From positions 1 to 64,000 of the forward strand of contig NZ_APNL01000015.1 of NCBI RefSeq assembly GCF_040361435.1: a stretch of DNA of 64,000 nt. Direction: 5' to 3'. This stretch comes from Salinisphaera sp002433465 (GTDB lineage Bacteria; Pseudomonadota; Gammaproteobacteria; Nevskiales; Salinisphaeraceae). Positions 55,400 through 64,000 of this stretch are shown one piece after another (positions within the stretch are counted from its first letter, which is position 1; every line of letters starts with the position of its first letter). The notes under the pieces were generated by a model that worked only from the letters and a program-made list of their open reading frames with translations, had not been told where the DNA came from and did no database searches. The translations under genes and the position numbers were made by a program.

Positions 55400-57472
55400 A
55401 TGAAACGTGCGCCAAAAATCGGAATCGGTATCGCCGGCGGTCTCGTCGTTCTGCTTTTGATGGTCGTTCTGTTCGTCGTGTTATTCGACTTCAATTATCT
55501 CAAGCCCACCGTGAACGAACGGGTGTCGGCCGCGCTGGGGCGCGATTTCGCCATCAATGGCGATCTCGGCCTCGACTGGGACCGGCCCGAAGACGAGCAT
55601 GGCCTGGCAGCCTGGATCCCCTGGCCGCACCTGCATGCCGAAGACATAACCCTGGCGAACGCCGACGGTTTCGAGGGCGACACGATGGCAGAAATTGCGC
55701 GCGTCGATGCCTGGCTTGCGCCGCTGGGGCTGTTTGGCAAGCGCGTGTCGCTGCCGCGCATCGCCTTCAAGGGCGCCGATGCCACGCTCATACGCCAGGC
55801 CGACGGGCGGGATAACTGGACCTTCGATCTCGGCGGTGATTCCGCCGCCGACGCAGGCGATACCGCAGGCAGCGGCTGGACAGTGAACGTCGACGAAATC
55901 GCCTTCGACAAGGGCCAGGTCCGCTACCGCGACGCCACCCTCGATGCCGATATCCGCCTCGCCGTGGAACCCCTCGGGGCGGCGATACCGTTCGCCCAGG
56001 TCACCGGCGACGACAGCGCGGTCAAGGCCGACGCGGACGCGGTACGCGACTACGTATTCGGCTGGAGCATCGACGGGCGTTATCGCGGCGCGCCGCTATC
56101 CGGCAAAGGCAAAATCGGCGGCGTGCTCGCGCTCAAGAGCGAAACCACGCCTTTTCCCGTCCAGGCCGATGTGAGTTCGGGCAGTACGCGCGTGCAGATC
56201 GCCGGCACGATCAGCCAGCCGCTTAATTTCGGCGGCGCCGACCTGGACGTCGCTTTTTCCGGGGCCAGCCTGGACAACCTCTACCGGCTGACCGGGGTGA
56301 CGCTGCCGCCCACGCCGGCGTATTCAACGCGTGGCCATCTGACCGCCGAGATCGATCACGAGAAGGGCTCCACGTTTGCCTATCGCAACTTCGCCGGCCA
56401 GATCGGCGATAGCGACATTGCCGGCGATCTGACCTTCGACCAGAAGGGCGAGCGCCCGAAGCTCACGGGCGAGCTCGTCTCCAAGCAGCTGTTGTTCGCC
56501 GATCTTGCCCCGTTGATCGGGGCCGATTCGAACGAGCACAAGGCAGAGCGCGGCGAATCCACTCGTCAGCCGGCAGACAAGGTCCTGCCGGTCGAGGAAT
56601 TCGATACCGACAGCTGGGCCGCCATGGATGCGGACGTCAAGTTCACCGCCCAACGCATCCAGCACGGCGACACGCTGCCGCTCAACGATCTGTATACGCA
56701 TCTGGTGCTCAACAACGGCGAGATCCTGCTCGATCCGCTGCGCTTTGGCGTGGCCAAGGGCGAACTCAATACCACCCTGCGACTGGAAGGCAACAAATCG
56801 CCGCTGGCCGCCCGTGCCGATCTGCATGCCCGCCGTCTGCAGCTGGATGAGATCGTGCCGGCGGTGGAGGCGTTGGATGGCAGTCTGGGCGAAATCAACG
56901 CCGATGCCAGCTTCACCGGCACCGGCAATTCGGTAGCGGCCTTGCTCGGCGGTGCCGACGGGCGGCTGACGGTGCTCATCGATCGCGGCGCGATCAGCCG
57001 CAACCTCATGGAGCTGGCCGGCTTGAACGTGGGCAACTACGTGGTCGGCAAGCTGTTCGGTGACGAACTGGTCAAGATCAACTGTGCGGCCGCGGATATT
57101 CCCATCAAGGAAGGTCTGGCCACGCCCAACGTGTTCGTGTTCGATACGGAGAACGCCATCGTCAACATCACCGGCGATATCGACTTCGGGCCCGAGTCGC
57201 TGGATTTGACCATCACCCCCAAGAGCAAGGGCCCGCGGCTGTTTACGCTGCGCTCGCCGTTGTACGTGCGCGGCAGTTTTGCTGATCCGTCGCCCGGGGT
57301 GAAGGCCGGTCCGCTGCTGGCACGCGGTGCCGCGGCCGTCGCCCTGGGCGTGGCCGCAACGCCCGCGGCATCGCTGCTGGCCCTGGTTTCGCCGACCGGC
57401 GGCGAGGAGAACCAGTGCGGGCCGGTGATCGAGCGTATTCGCGATGCCGGCGAGGACGATGGCGGCCAGTGA
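55400..57472 (+). CDS. AsmA-family envelope protein
   Basis: A 690-residue protein with one N-terminal transmembrane anchor, an AsmA N-domain (NYLKPTVNERVSAALGRDFAINGDLGLDW) and a C-domain (GADGRLTVLIDRGAISRNLMELAGLN...). TAMPAT-like AsmA proteins form periplasmic bridges for phospholipid transport or assist outer-membrane assembly. GAGGAG precedes the ATG by 6 bases. It stands alone, convergent with the flavin reductase gene. Confidence 0.9.
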   Translation: MKRAPKIGIGIAGGLVVLLLMVVLFVVLFDFNYLKPTVNERVSAALGRDFAINGDLGLDWDRPEDEHGLAAWIPWPHLHAEDITLANADGFEGDTMAEIARVDAWLAPLGLFGKRVSLPRIAFKGADATLIRQADGRDNWTFDLGGDSAADAGDTAGSGWTVNVDEIAFDKGQVRYRDATLDADIRLAVEPLGAAIPFAQVTGDDSAVKADADAVRDYVFGWSIDGRYRGAPLSGKGKIGGVLALKSETTPFPVQADVSSGSTRVQIAGTISQPLNFGGADLDVAFSGASLDNLYRLTGVTLPPTPAYSTRGHLTAEIDHEKGSTFAYRNFAGQIGDSDIAGDLTFDQKGERPKLTGELVSKQLLFADLAPLIGADSNEHKAERGESTRQPADKVLPVEEFDTDSWAAMDADVKFTAQRIQHGDTLPLNDLYTHLVLNNGEILLDPLRFGVAKGELNTTLRLEGNKSPLAARADLHARRLQLDEIVPAVEALDGSLGEINADASFTGTGNSVAALLGGADGRLTVLIDRGAISRNLMELAGLNVGNYVVGKLFGDELVKINCAAADIPIKEGLATPNVFVFDTENAIVNITGDIDFGPESLDLTITPKSKGPRLFTLRSPLYVRGSFADPSPGVKAGPLLARGAAAVALGVAATPAASLLALVSPTGGEENQCGPVIERIRDAGEDDGGQ

Positions 57473-57480
57473 CCGCGGCC

Positions 57481-58107
57481 TCAGCGCGGCCGGCGCATGC
57501 GAAAACGTGTCTCGGCGCCGATGGTGAAATAGTCTGCCGGGCCGCCGGCGCGCAGTATCGGCTCGCCGGCGGCGGTGTCGTATACGCCGTCGACGAGCAG
57601 CCGCCGTTCGATATGCACGCCCACCACTTCGCCGAGCACCAGCCAGGTATCGGTTTGGGCGCCGTCGGCGCCGGTCAGGCGCAGAACCTGGCTGAGCCGG
57701 CATTCGAACGACACCGGCGTTTCGGCAACGCGGGGCACGTCGATCACGCGTGACGGCGCCGGCGTGAGCCCGGCCAGCTCGAATTCGTCCACCTCCGGGT
57801 CAACCGCCGCACAGCTTTGGTTCATCGGCTCGGCCAGCGACTCGGTCGCCAGGTTCCAGCCGAACTCGCCGGTCTCCTGAATATTGGCCACGCTGTCCTT
57901 GTAGCCCACGCTGGCAAAGCCGATGATCGGCGGCGTGTAGTTGAAGGCGTTGAAGAAGCTGTAGGGCGCGAGGTTGAGCACGCCGTTCGCGCTCCTGGAC
58001 GAAATCCAGCCGATCGGCCGCGGCGCGACCAGCGCGTTAAACGGGTCGTGCGGCAGGCCGTGGCCGTTACGGGGTTCGTAGAAGTGAAACGGGTCGTGAT
58101 CGCTCAT
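57481..58107 (-). CDS. Flavin reductase-like FMN-binding protein
   Basis: A 208-residue flavin reductase-domain protein (split barrel). APRPIGWISSRSANGVLNLAPYSFFNAFNYTPPIIGF is the flavin-binding core, and FECRLSQVLRL and WLVLGEVVGVHI are later strands. Relatives reduce FMN with NAD(P)H or serve two-component monooxygenases. No partner monooxygenase is nearby. It is separate from the LhgO gene, which follows 71 bases to the right on the same strand. Confidence 0.9.
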   Translation of the reverse strand: MSDHDPFHFYEPRNGHGLPHDPFNALVAPRPIGWISSRSANGVLNLAPYSFFNAFNYTPPIIGFASVGYKDSVANIQETGEFGWNLATESLAEPMNQSCAAVDPEVDEFELAGLTPAPSRVIDVPRVAETPVSFECRLSQVLRLTGADGAQTDTWLVLGEVVGVHIERRLLVDGVYDTAAGEPILRAGGPADYFTIGAETRFRMRRPR

Positions 58108-58178
58108 GGATTTTCCTTGGCGCGGGCGTAGCAGGCGATGCTAACCCGTAGGGCTGCGTGTGCAAGACAGCCGTCTGC

Positions 58179-59369
58179 TCAATCGCGCGCCAACAGGCGA
58201 TCGACGATATGCGCGGCGATCGGCAGCGCCGAGGTGGCAGCCGGCGAGGGCGCATTGCCGACATGCAGGGTGCGCGGCGTATCGACGAACTGAAAATCGC
58301 CGATGAGGGTGCCATCACGGGCGACCGCCTGGGCACGCACGCCGGCCGGGTGGGCTTCGAGATCGTCGAGTTCAAGCTGCGGACAGTAGCGTTGTATTCG
58401 TGCCAGATAGGCGCGTTTGGATAACGAGTTTCGCAGCTCGTGCAGGCCGGGGCGGACATGGCGCGCGAGCATGCGTCGTACGCCGGCAAAGGCGAGCATT
58501 TCGGCGGTGTCGCGCATGCTGAAGTCGCGGGCGCGATAGCCTTCGCGGGCGGTGGCGAGCACGGCATTCGGCCCGACGGTGATCGAGCCATCGATCATGG
58601 GCGTGAGGTGCACGCCCAGAAACGGCATGGCCGGGTCGGGCACCGGATAGATCAGATGCCGCACCAGGTCATGGCGGCTCTCGCGCAGGCGGTAATACTC
58701 GCCGCGAAACGGGCAGATGACAAAACCCGGCTCGATATCGAGCATGCGTATCAGTCGATCGGCCATCAGTCCGCCGCAGGCGACCAGTTGGCGCGCGTGC
58801 AGCGTGTCGCCATCAGTCTCGACCACGACCTCGCTGGCATATTCCCGCAGATTGCATACGCTGGCGTTGCAGCGGATCTCGCCACCGCCGGCTTCGATAT
58901 CGGCGGCCATGGCATGGCAGAGCGCACGATAGTCGACAATGCCGCTGCTGGGCACATGGATGGCGGCCACGCCGCGAACCGCCGGCTCGCGTTCGGCCAG
59001 TTCATCCGCGTCGAGCCAGTGGCGCTCGATGCCGTTGGTGCCCATACGATCGAACAGGGTCTCGAGGCCCGCGCACTCTTCCGGCGCTGTGGCCACCAGC
59101 AGCTTGCCGGGCGTGTCGAAGGGGATGGCGTGCGCCGCGCAGAACGCTTTCGTCGCCGTATTGCCGGCGATACAGAAACGGGCCTTGAGCGAATTCGGCG
59201 CGTAATAGACCCCCGCGTGGATCACGCCCGAATTGTGACCGGTCTGATGGACGCCCAGCTCGGGCTCCTTTTCCAGCACCACCAGCCGTTGCCCGGGCTC
59301 GCGGCGCAGCAGTTCGCGGGCGGTCGCCAGGCCCACGATACCGCCGCCGATGACGATACGATCGTACAT
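58179..59369 (-). CDS. lhgO: L-2-hydroxyglutarate oxidase
   Basis: A 396-residue DAO-type FAD enzyme oxidising L-2-hydroxyglutarate to 2-oxoglutarate. IVIGGGIVGLATARELL is the FAD Rossmann motif, followed by EKEPELGVHQTGHNSGVIHAGVYY and FRGEYYRL, all hallmarks of LhgO. PFLGVHLTPMIDGSITVGPNAV is also conserved. The frame extends upstream to 59528, but MYDRIVIGGG at 59369 is the family start. No neighbouring csiD or gab genes are present. Confidence 0.94.
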   Translation of the reverse strand: MYDRIVIGGGIVGLATARELLRREPGQRLVVLEKEPELGVHQTGHNSGVIHAGVYYAPNSLKARFCIAGNTATKAFCAAHAIPFDTPGKLLVATAPEECAGLETLFDRMGTNGIERHWLDADELAEREPAVRGVAAIHVPSSGIVDYRALCHAMAADIEAGGGEIRCNASVCNLREYASEVVVETDGDTLHARQLVACGGLMADRLIRMLDIEPGFVICPFRGEYYRLRESRHDLVRHLIYPVPDPAMPFLGVHLTPMIDGSITVGPNAVLATAREGYRARDFSMRDTAEMLAFAGVRRMLARHVRPGLHELRNSLSKRAYLARIQRYCPQLELDDLEAHPAGVRAQAVARDGTLIGDFQFVDTPRTLHVGNAPSPAATSALPIAAHIVDRLLARD

Positions 59370-59493
59370 GCGGCGATTGCAGCAGATCGGGGTCGCCCAC
59401 GCCACTCGCGAACGCCCGGCCCGGATGCCGGGCCTGTCGCGCCATGCCGGGTGCATCGTATGATCGCCGGTCTCGAACCGAAGAGCGAAAGCC

Positions 59494-60087
59494 ATGGATG
59501 ACTGGGTAGAACGCGCGATGGCGCGCATGCCGAACGTACCTGCACTGTTCGGCTGGCTGGGGCTGAACCGCCGAGGCGAATGGCTGATTCAGGGCGAGGT
59601 GATCCGCCACCGACGGATCGTGGACACCATCGCGCGCAACTACGGCGTGGACGAATACGGGCGCTGGTTTTTTCAGAATGGCCCGCAGCGCGGCTACATC
59701 ACGCTGGAATACGCGCCGCTGATCGCGCGCGTGCAGGCCGACGACCGGCTCGTTACCCATACCGGTCAGCCGATCGACAAGGCGCGCGGCCTGTATCTGG
59801 ACGAAGACAGTAACGCCGTGCTCGATAGCGACGCCGGCGCGGTGCTTATCCAGGGCGCGGATCTGGCCTGGGTGCTGGAACACCTGCGTGCCAGCGGTAG
59901 CGACGCCGAGGTGGAAGAGGCGGCGCTTGCCGAGGCGCTGGAAGCCGCACCGGGTCGCCCCACGGGTCTGGAGCTCGTCTTTGCCGGTGAACGCCTGCCG
60001 GTTCATCGCTGCGACCGGGCCGACATGCCCACGACCCTGGGGTTCGTGGCCGAGCCGGCGCCGCGCGACGGCGAAAACAGCAACTAG
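59494..60087 (+). CDS. Conserved protein of unknown function
   Basis: A 197-residue soluble protein. Its N-terminal half has a recognisable conserved core: PNVPALFGWLGLNRRGEWL, IVDTIARNYGVDEYGRWFFQNGPQRGYITLEYAP and RLVTHTG. The second half (WVLEHLRASGSDAE...) is acidic and variable. It is a proteobacterial DUF family whose number I cannot state with certainty. No signal, membrane segment or catalytic motif is visible. It precedes the creatininase gene by about 95 bases on the same strand. Confidence 0.8.
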   Translation: MDDWVERAMARMPNVPALFGWLGLNRRGEWLIQGEVIRHRRIVDTIARNYGVDEYGRWFFQNGPQRGYITLEYAPLIARVQADDRLVTHTGQPIDKARGLYLDEDSNAVLDSDAGAVLIQGADLAWVLEHLRASGSDAEVEEAALAEALEAAPGRPTGLELVFAGERLPVHRCDRADMPTTLGFVAEPAPRDGENSN

Positions 60088-60183
60088 AGCCTTTCTCAGG
60101 CGACGACGAGCGATCATGAATCAAGCGATCAACGCGTTCGACAAACCCACAAGCCAACGACTGCACGTGGTCGAGGCCTGAGC

Positions 60184-60984
60184 ATGGCCTGGTACTACTG
60201 GCAAGACCTGACCGGCCCCGAGCTGGACGCGCTGGCCGACGACGCCGCTCTGGCCGTACTGCCGGTCGCCGCGATCGAGCAACACGGCCCGCACCTGCCG
60301 CTGGCCACCGACGTCACCATTGGCGAAGGTCTGCTGAGCGCGGCGCTCGAACGCCTGCCCGACAACAGTGCGCCGGTGTTTGTGCTGCCCACGCTGGCCA
60401 TCGGCGCGAGCCTGGAACATACGAACTATGCGGGCACGCTCAGCGTCGCGCCGGAAACCGCGATCACCACGATCGAATCGATCGGCGCGGCGCTGGCCCG
60501 TGCAGGGGTACGGCGGCTGCTGTTGTTCAACAGCCACGGCGGCAACAAGGCGGTGCTCGATCTGGCCGCGCTCAAGCTGCGCGCCGCCCGCGACATACTG
60601 GTGGTCAAGGCCAACTATTTCCGGTTTGCGGCACCGGCGAACAGCCTGGCAGCGCATGAGATGGCCCATGGCCTGCACGGCGGGGCGCTGGAAACCTCGC
60701 TCATGCTGCATTTCGCGCCAGAGGCCGTACGCCGGGCGCATATCGCCGACTTCAAGCCGATTGGCGCGCGTCGGGCCGAGGCGGGAGCCACACTCCTACC
60801 GGAAGGCGATGCCGGCTTTGCCTGGATGGCCGAGGATCTACATCCGGCCGGCGTGGCCGGCGATGCGCGTCTGGCCAGCGCCGAGCACGGCGCCGCGTTG
60901 GCCGCACAATTTGGCGCGCGCCTGGTCGAGATCATGGCCGAAACGCTGGCCTTTGATCTGAAAACGATCGGCCACCGCGCGTAG
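60184..60984 (+). CDS. Creatininase/MftE-family amidohydrolase
   Basis: A 266-residue metal-dependent amidohydrolase of the creatininase superfamily. The metal residues are visible in PVAAIEQHGPHLPLATD, NSHGGN and HGGALETSL. Members include creatinine amidohydrolase, the FAPy deformylase-like enzyme of riboflavin/F420 metabolism and MftE. A GTP cyclohydrolase II and a RibD-like reductase lie directly to the right, which favours a role near pterin or riboflavin chemistry over creatinine use. This link is inference. Confidence 0.88.
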   Translation: MAWYYWQDLTGPELDALADDAALAVLPVAAIEQHGPHLPLATDVTIGEGLLSAALERLPDNSAPVFVLPTLAIGASLEHTNYAGTLSVAPETAITTIESIGAALARAGVRRLLLFNSHGGNKAVLDLAALKLRAARDILVVKANYFRFAAPANSLAAHEMAHGLHGGALETSLMLHFAPEAVRRAHIADFKPIGARRAEAGATLLPEGDAGFAWMAEDLHPAGVAGDARLASAEHGAALAAQFGARLVEIMAETLAFDLKTIGHRA

Positions 60985-61084
60985 TACGCGCCCGGCGTCC
61001 GACGAACGGCACAAGGCGGGCTGTCCGCGAACGAACGCGATTACAGGCCGATAGGACAACAGGCCGGTTGTTTTCGATCAGGGA

Positions 61085-62233
61085 TCAGCGATCGGCGGCT
61101 TCTGCGTCTTCCGGCGTGGCGCCCAGCACCTGGTCCAGCCAATGGCCGGCGCGGGTGGCCTTGGCGGTGAGGTAACGCCGGTTCTGATGGGTGACCCGGC
61201 CGTAGACGCCGCTGCGCTGGACGACTTCGACGCCGCCACGGCTCATGGCCTCGATCTTGGTCGGGTTGTTGGTCAGCAGCTCGATACGCCGGATTTCCAA
61301 CTGTGCCAGCATTTCCAGCGCCACGTTGTAGCTGCGCTCGTCGTCGCCGAACCCCAGAACATGGTCGGCATCGACCGTATCCAGCCCTTCGTCCTGCAGG
61401 CTGTAGGCGCGCAGCTTGTTGGCCAGCCCGATGCCGCGGCCTTCCTGGGCCAGATAGAGCAACACGCCGCCGCCGTGGTCGGCGATCTTGGCTACGCTCG
61501 AGCGCAGCTGCTCGCCGCAGTCACAACGCAGGCTGCCGAACAGATCGCCGGTCAGGCAGGCCGAATGCAGGCGTACCGGCACGGCGTCCGCCCATTGTTC
61601 CGGATCGCCGATGACGATGGCCAGATGCTCGCGCATGCCGTCGGCTTCGCGAAACAGCACGAAGCGCGAGCGCGGTGCGTCGTCCAGTGGGACGTCGGCG
61701 GCGCTGATGCGCTTGAGAAAATAGGGCGCGTTGTTTTCGTAGTCGGCCACGGCGTCGGTATCGATGGCCAGCAGGCTGCCGTCCTTAATCCGGGCCTCGA
61801 TCGCGGCGAGGCGCTCGTCGGTGACCGGAGCGGTGATTGCGGCCGGAATGAGCAGACCTCGGCGCATGAGGGATAGCCCGGCGACATCGCCGTCGCAGGC
61901 GTTCGCTATCTCGTCGGCTGCGGGCTGGGATTTCGGATGCCGTGCGCAAGCCCAGTCAATGACCTGGGCCGCGCTGTCGTGCTCGCCAATCGGCAAGGCC
62001 ATGCTTTCGTGCTCTGTATCGATGCCCAGCACTTCCAGACGGTGGCGGGTCACGATCAGGGAACAGGGGTTGCCCGCATGTTCGGCCAGGCGCTTGAGCG
62101 CATCGTCGCTCATGCCTTCCAGCGGGGCGACCAGGGTGGCCGGATGCGAGTTATCGGTCTGTGGGCTGCTGCTGCGGATGAGTACGGGCAAGCCGCGCCG
62201 CAAATCGAATATCGATCGTTCCACCTGTCGCAT
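61085..62233 (-). CDS. GTP cyclohydrolase II with N-terminal extension
   Basis: A 382-residue protein. The C-terminal 200 residues are a GTP cyclohydrolase II (RibA), with the zinc cysteines in SACLTGDLFGSLRCDCGEQL, and with YLAQEGRGIGLANKLRAY and LLTNNPTKIEAM. The first 170 residues (VERSIFDLRRGLPVLIR, LVAPLEGMSDDALKRLAEHAGNPCSLIVTRHRLEVLGI) form a domain like that of alphaproteobacterial RibA-type proteins, possibly a degenerate DHBP-synthase fold. ATG 62233 is used; the open frame starts at a TTG 12 bases earlier. It is divergent from the RibD-like gene. Confidence 0.88.
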   Translation of the reverse strand: MRQVERSIFDLRRGLPVLIRSSSPQTDNSHPATLVAPLEGMSDDALKRLAEHAGNPCSLIVTRHRLEVLGIDTEHESMALPIGEHDSAAQVIDWACARHPKSQPAADEIANACDGDVAGLSLMRRGLLIPAAITAPVTDERLAAIEARIKDGSLLAIDTDAVADYENNAPYFLKRISAADVPLDDAPRSRFVLFREADGMREHLAIVIGDPEQWADAVPVRLHSACLTGDLFGSLRCDCGEQLRSSVAKIADHGGGVLLYLAQEGRGIGLANKLRAYSLQDEGLDTVDADHVLGFGDDERSYNVALEMLAQLEIRRIELLTNNPTKIEAMSRGGVEVVQRSGVYGRVTHQNRRYLTAKATRAGHWLDQVLGATPEDAEAADR

Positions 62234-62398
62234 ACTGTCTCTCAATCCGGTCCCTGTACGTAAAAATCAAGCCGCATGCGCCGGGCATGCGTGATCGTCG
62301 CTTCACAGGCGTTCGCATAGGGCGACGCAATATCCTAGAGTCTGTGGCCCGCGCGGTTTTCCGCGCCGCGTTGGACCAAGGATTGCGGCGAGCAAAAA

Positions 62399-63247
62399 AT
62401 GCCTGTGATGGACGACGATTACGCCTGGCGGTTGATTCAGGATGCACGCAGCGAAGCGCGCGTCGCGCCGACCACGCTTGCCGATAGCAAGGCGCAACAG
62501 TGGCCCATCATAATAGATGAACGCCAGGCATGGCAGTTCGAGGGCGAGTGTTCGGCCTCGGCCGCTGCGCTGCTCGACGCGCTGCTGCCGGTCGCGCTGG
62601 GCGGGCCGCGCTTCGTGATCGCACAGCTCGGTCAGAGCCTGGATGGGCGAATCGCCACCGACAGCGGACACTCCCACTATGTCACCGGCCACGCCAGCCG
62701 TATTCATCTGCATCGACTGCGCGCGCTGGTGGACGCGGTGATCGTGGGTGCTGGCACCGTCGCCGCCGACGACCCGCAGCTGACGGTCCGACACGTGGAC
62801 GGTACGAATCCGGTGCGCGTGGTGCTCGATCCCCGGGCGCGCCTGCACGCAGATCGCGGTCTTTTCGCCGATACCGAGACGCCTACGCTGCATGTCGTCG
62901 GCCCCGAGGCCGGGCCCAGCCCGGCCGGCGTAGAGCGCGTGGTGCTCGACTGCCCGGCGCAGGCGATGGACCCGGCCGCGGTGCTCGCCATGCTCGCCGA
63001 ACGTGGCCTGACTCGCGTGCTCGTAGAGGGCGGCGGGGTGACGATCTCGCGCTTTCTCGACGCCGGCCTGCTGGACCGCCTGCATGTGGTGGTCGCCCCC
63101 ATGCTCATCGGCTCGGGGCGCCCGGCGCTGTCGCTGGAACCGATCATGCGCCTCGACACCGCGCTGCGGCCGAGCTGCCGACATCAGGTCATGGGCGACG
63201 ATATGTTTTTCGATCTGGATCTGCGCACGCCCGCATCGCCTGGCTAG
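62399..63247 (+). CDS. RibD C-terminal reductase-domain protein
   Basis: A 282-residue stand-alone RibD_C (dihydrofolate-reductase-like) protein. GGPRFVIAQLGQSLDGRIATDSGHS, LHRLRALVDAVIVGAGTVAADDPQLTVR and LVEGGGVTISRFLDAGLLDRLHVVVAPMLIGSGRPAL match the reductase half of RibD. The first 70 residues do not resemble a RibD deaminase. It may act in riboflavin synthesis or reduce another pyrimidinone, as related enzymes do in deazaflavin or pyrrole pathways. The partner GTP cyclohydrolase II runs divergently from 62233. Confidence 0.87.
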   Translation: MPVMDDDYAWRLIQDARSEARVAPTTLADSKAQQWPIIIDERQAWQFEGECSASAAALLDALLPVALGGPRFVIAQLGQSLDGRIATDSGHSHYVTGHASRIHLHRLRALVDAVIVGAGTVAADDPQLTVRHVDGTNPVRVVLDPRARLHADRGLFADTETPTLHVVGPEAGPSPAGVERVVLDCPAQAMDPAAVLAMLAERGLTRVLVEGGGVTISRFLDAGLLDRLHVVVAPMLIGSGRPALSLEPIMRLDTALRPSCRHQVMGDDMFFDLDLRTPASPG

Positions 63248-63555
63248 AAACCTCGCAACGCGAATAACCGCCGTTTTATCCGCCGATTACGCCCGATGTA
63301 CTGATTTGGCCGTGGTGGGCAATCGACCGCCTCGGCGAGTTGTCTTGGGTAGCACCGGCCGGTAAGGAAAGGTCCGCAGATCACGCAGATCAAAGAAAGC
63401 CATTTGCGGTTGTTCGTCGTCGCCTGGCGTACACGCCGCGCTTGTTCATCGCTGTGATCCGCGGTTGCTCTTCCGGACGAAGCCGTTGAATCCAGGCACG
63501 AGGCACCGCCACGACTTCTCTGGGGGCAAGGATTAGCCCGCCATCGGCATCGGCC
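63248..63555. other. Convergent intergenic region
   Basis: A gap of 308 bases between convergent genes. A short element GGTCCGCAGATCACGCAG near 63372 resembles common dispersed sequences. The 68-codon frame on the minus strand across 63390-63596 overlaps the next gene out of frame and is rejected. No terminator was recognised. Confidence 0.45.
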
Positions 63556-64000
63556 TTATTTGCGAAGATCCGCTTTGGTTTGCGGACGGCCAGCATTCAG
63601 CCGACCATTGTTGGGCCAGGCGAGCACGAGCGCGCCAGGCAGGCTGGACACGAGCACCAGCACGCCGTAGCACAGCGACAGCGCGACGCCCTCGTGGGCG
63701 GGCAGACCGGCCAGTGACCAGACCAGCGCGGCCGCGCCCTCGCGCAGCCCCCATCCGGCGATTGAAAGCGGCAGCGCCATTACGAGAAGCACCGGCGGTA
63801 TCAGCCAGACCAGCGTGCTGACCGGTGTGGCCAGATCGATGGCCTGGGCACAGAGCAGAAATACGCCGATATAGCTTGCGACTACGATCAGTGAACTGGC
63901 GAACTGCGCGGGCCAGACGTGGCGCGAGAGCAGGCTACGCCGCAGGTTTATTGCGAAGGCGTTGATTGCTGCAGCGACACGGGCATTACGCCAGGCCAGC
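63556..64000 (-). CDS. UPF0104/AglD-type membrane protein, 5' end missing
   Basis: The C-terminal 148 residues of a multi-helix membrane protein of the UPF0104 (lysylphosphatidylglycerol synthase membrane-domain-like) family. The hallmark near the end is MALPLSIAGWGLREGAAALVWSLAGLP followed by a helix and SSLPGALV. The frame is open through the right edge of the window, so the start is outside. Relatives flip or synthesise polar lipids or glycosylated lipids; the specific role is unknown. Confidence 0.88.
   Translation of the reverse strand, partial: LAWRNARVAAAINAFAINLRRSLLSRHVWPAQFASSLIVVASYIGVFLLCAQAIDLATPVSTLVWLIPPVLLVMALPLSIAGWGLREGAAALVWSLAGLPAHEGVALSLCYGVLVLVSSLPGALVLAWPNNGRLNAGRPQTKADLRK

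Overview
The window is about 64 kb of high-GC DNA, apparently chromosomal, densely coded on both strands. Gene content (recCBD, lon, lrgAB, rdgC, chaC, selO, an L-2-hydroxyglutarate oxidase, several GGDEF/EAL proteins, many signal-peptide lipoproteins) points to a gammaproteobacterium. The acidic composition of secreted proteins and the RhlG-like reductase would fit a Salinisphaera-like halotolerant lineage, but that placement is inference.

Layout. 1-9 kb: lipocalin, two diguanylate cyclases, an MBL-hydrolase/EEP-phosphodiesterase lipoprotein pair with a small membrane protein, an HSL-type hydrolase, SelO and an RhlG-like reductase. 9-15 kb: a PNPOx-fold stress protein between twin hairpins, a third diguanylate cyclase, a DUF5666-type lipoprotein, long gene-free stretches and a VirJ fragment. 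15.4-30.4 kb: a defence/repair region, all on the minus strand. It holds recC, an EEP-family gene, recB, an inverted pair of palindromic repeats, recD, a frameshifted RelE/HigB toxin with its antitoxin, a decayed second copy of the recD 3' end, and then an AT-rich retron (ncRNA, reverse transcriptase, two-TM effector). 31-37 kb: a porin, a secreted-protein pair sharing a new-looking repeat, a TetR regulator and tRNA-Arg(CCT) followed by a 176-bp tandem repeat. 37-47 kb: DUF924, a Pat-type acetyltransferase, MOSC, an EAL phosphodiesterase, an SsuABC-like transporter with a DsrE protein, RdgC and ChaC. 47-64 kb: a wHTH/nucleotidyltransferase pair, Lon, an M42 peptidase-lrgAB operon, a Sel1/SH3 protein, an MliC-like lipoprotein, AsmA, flavin reductase, LhgO, creatininase family, a GTP cyclohydrolase II divergent from a RibD reductase domain, and the C-terminal part of a UPF0104 membrane protein running off the right end.

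The most striking observation is the retron beside recBCD. The system has a two-transmembrane effector overlapping the RT 3' end, as in Ec48 (type IV) retrons, which are known to guard RecBCD. Here it lies just downstream of recCBD on the same strand. I could fold a plausible ncRNA by eye: 7-nt a1/a2 arms, three msr hairpins and a nested msd stem. The RT departs from the usual VTG and QGxxxSP retron motifs. If confirmed, guard and guarded complex are physically linked in this genome.
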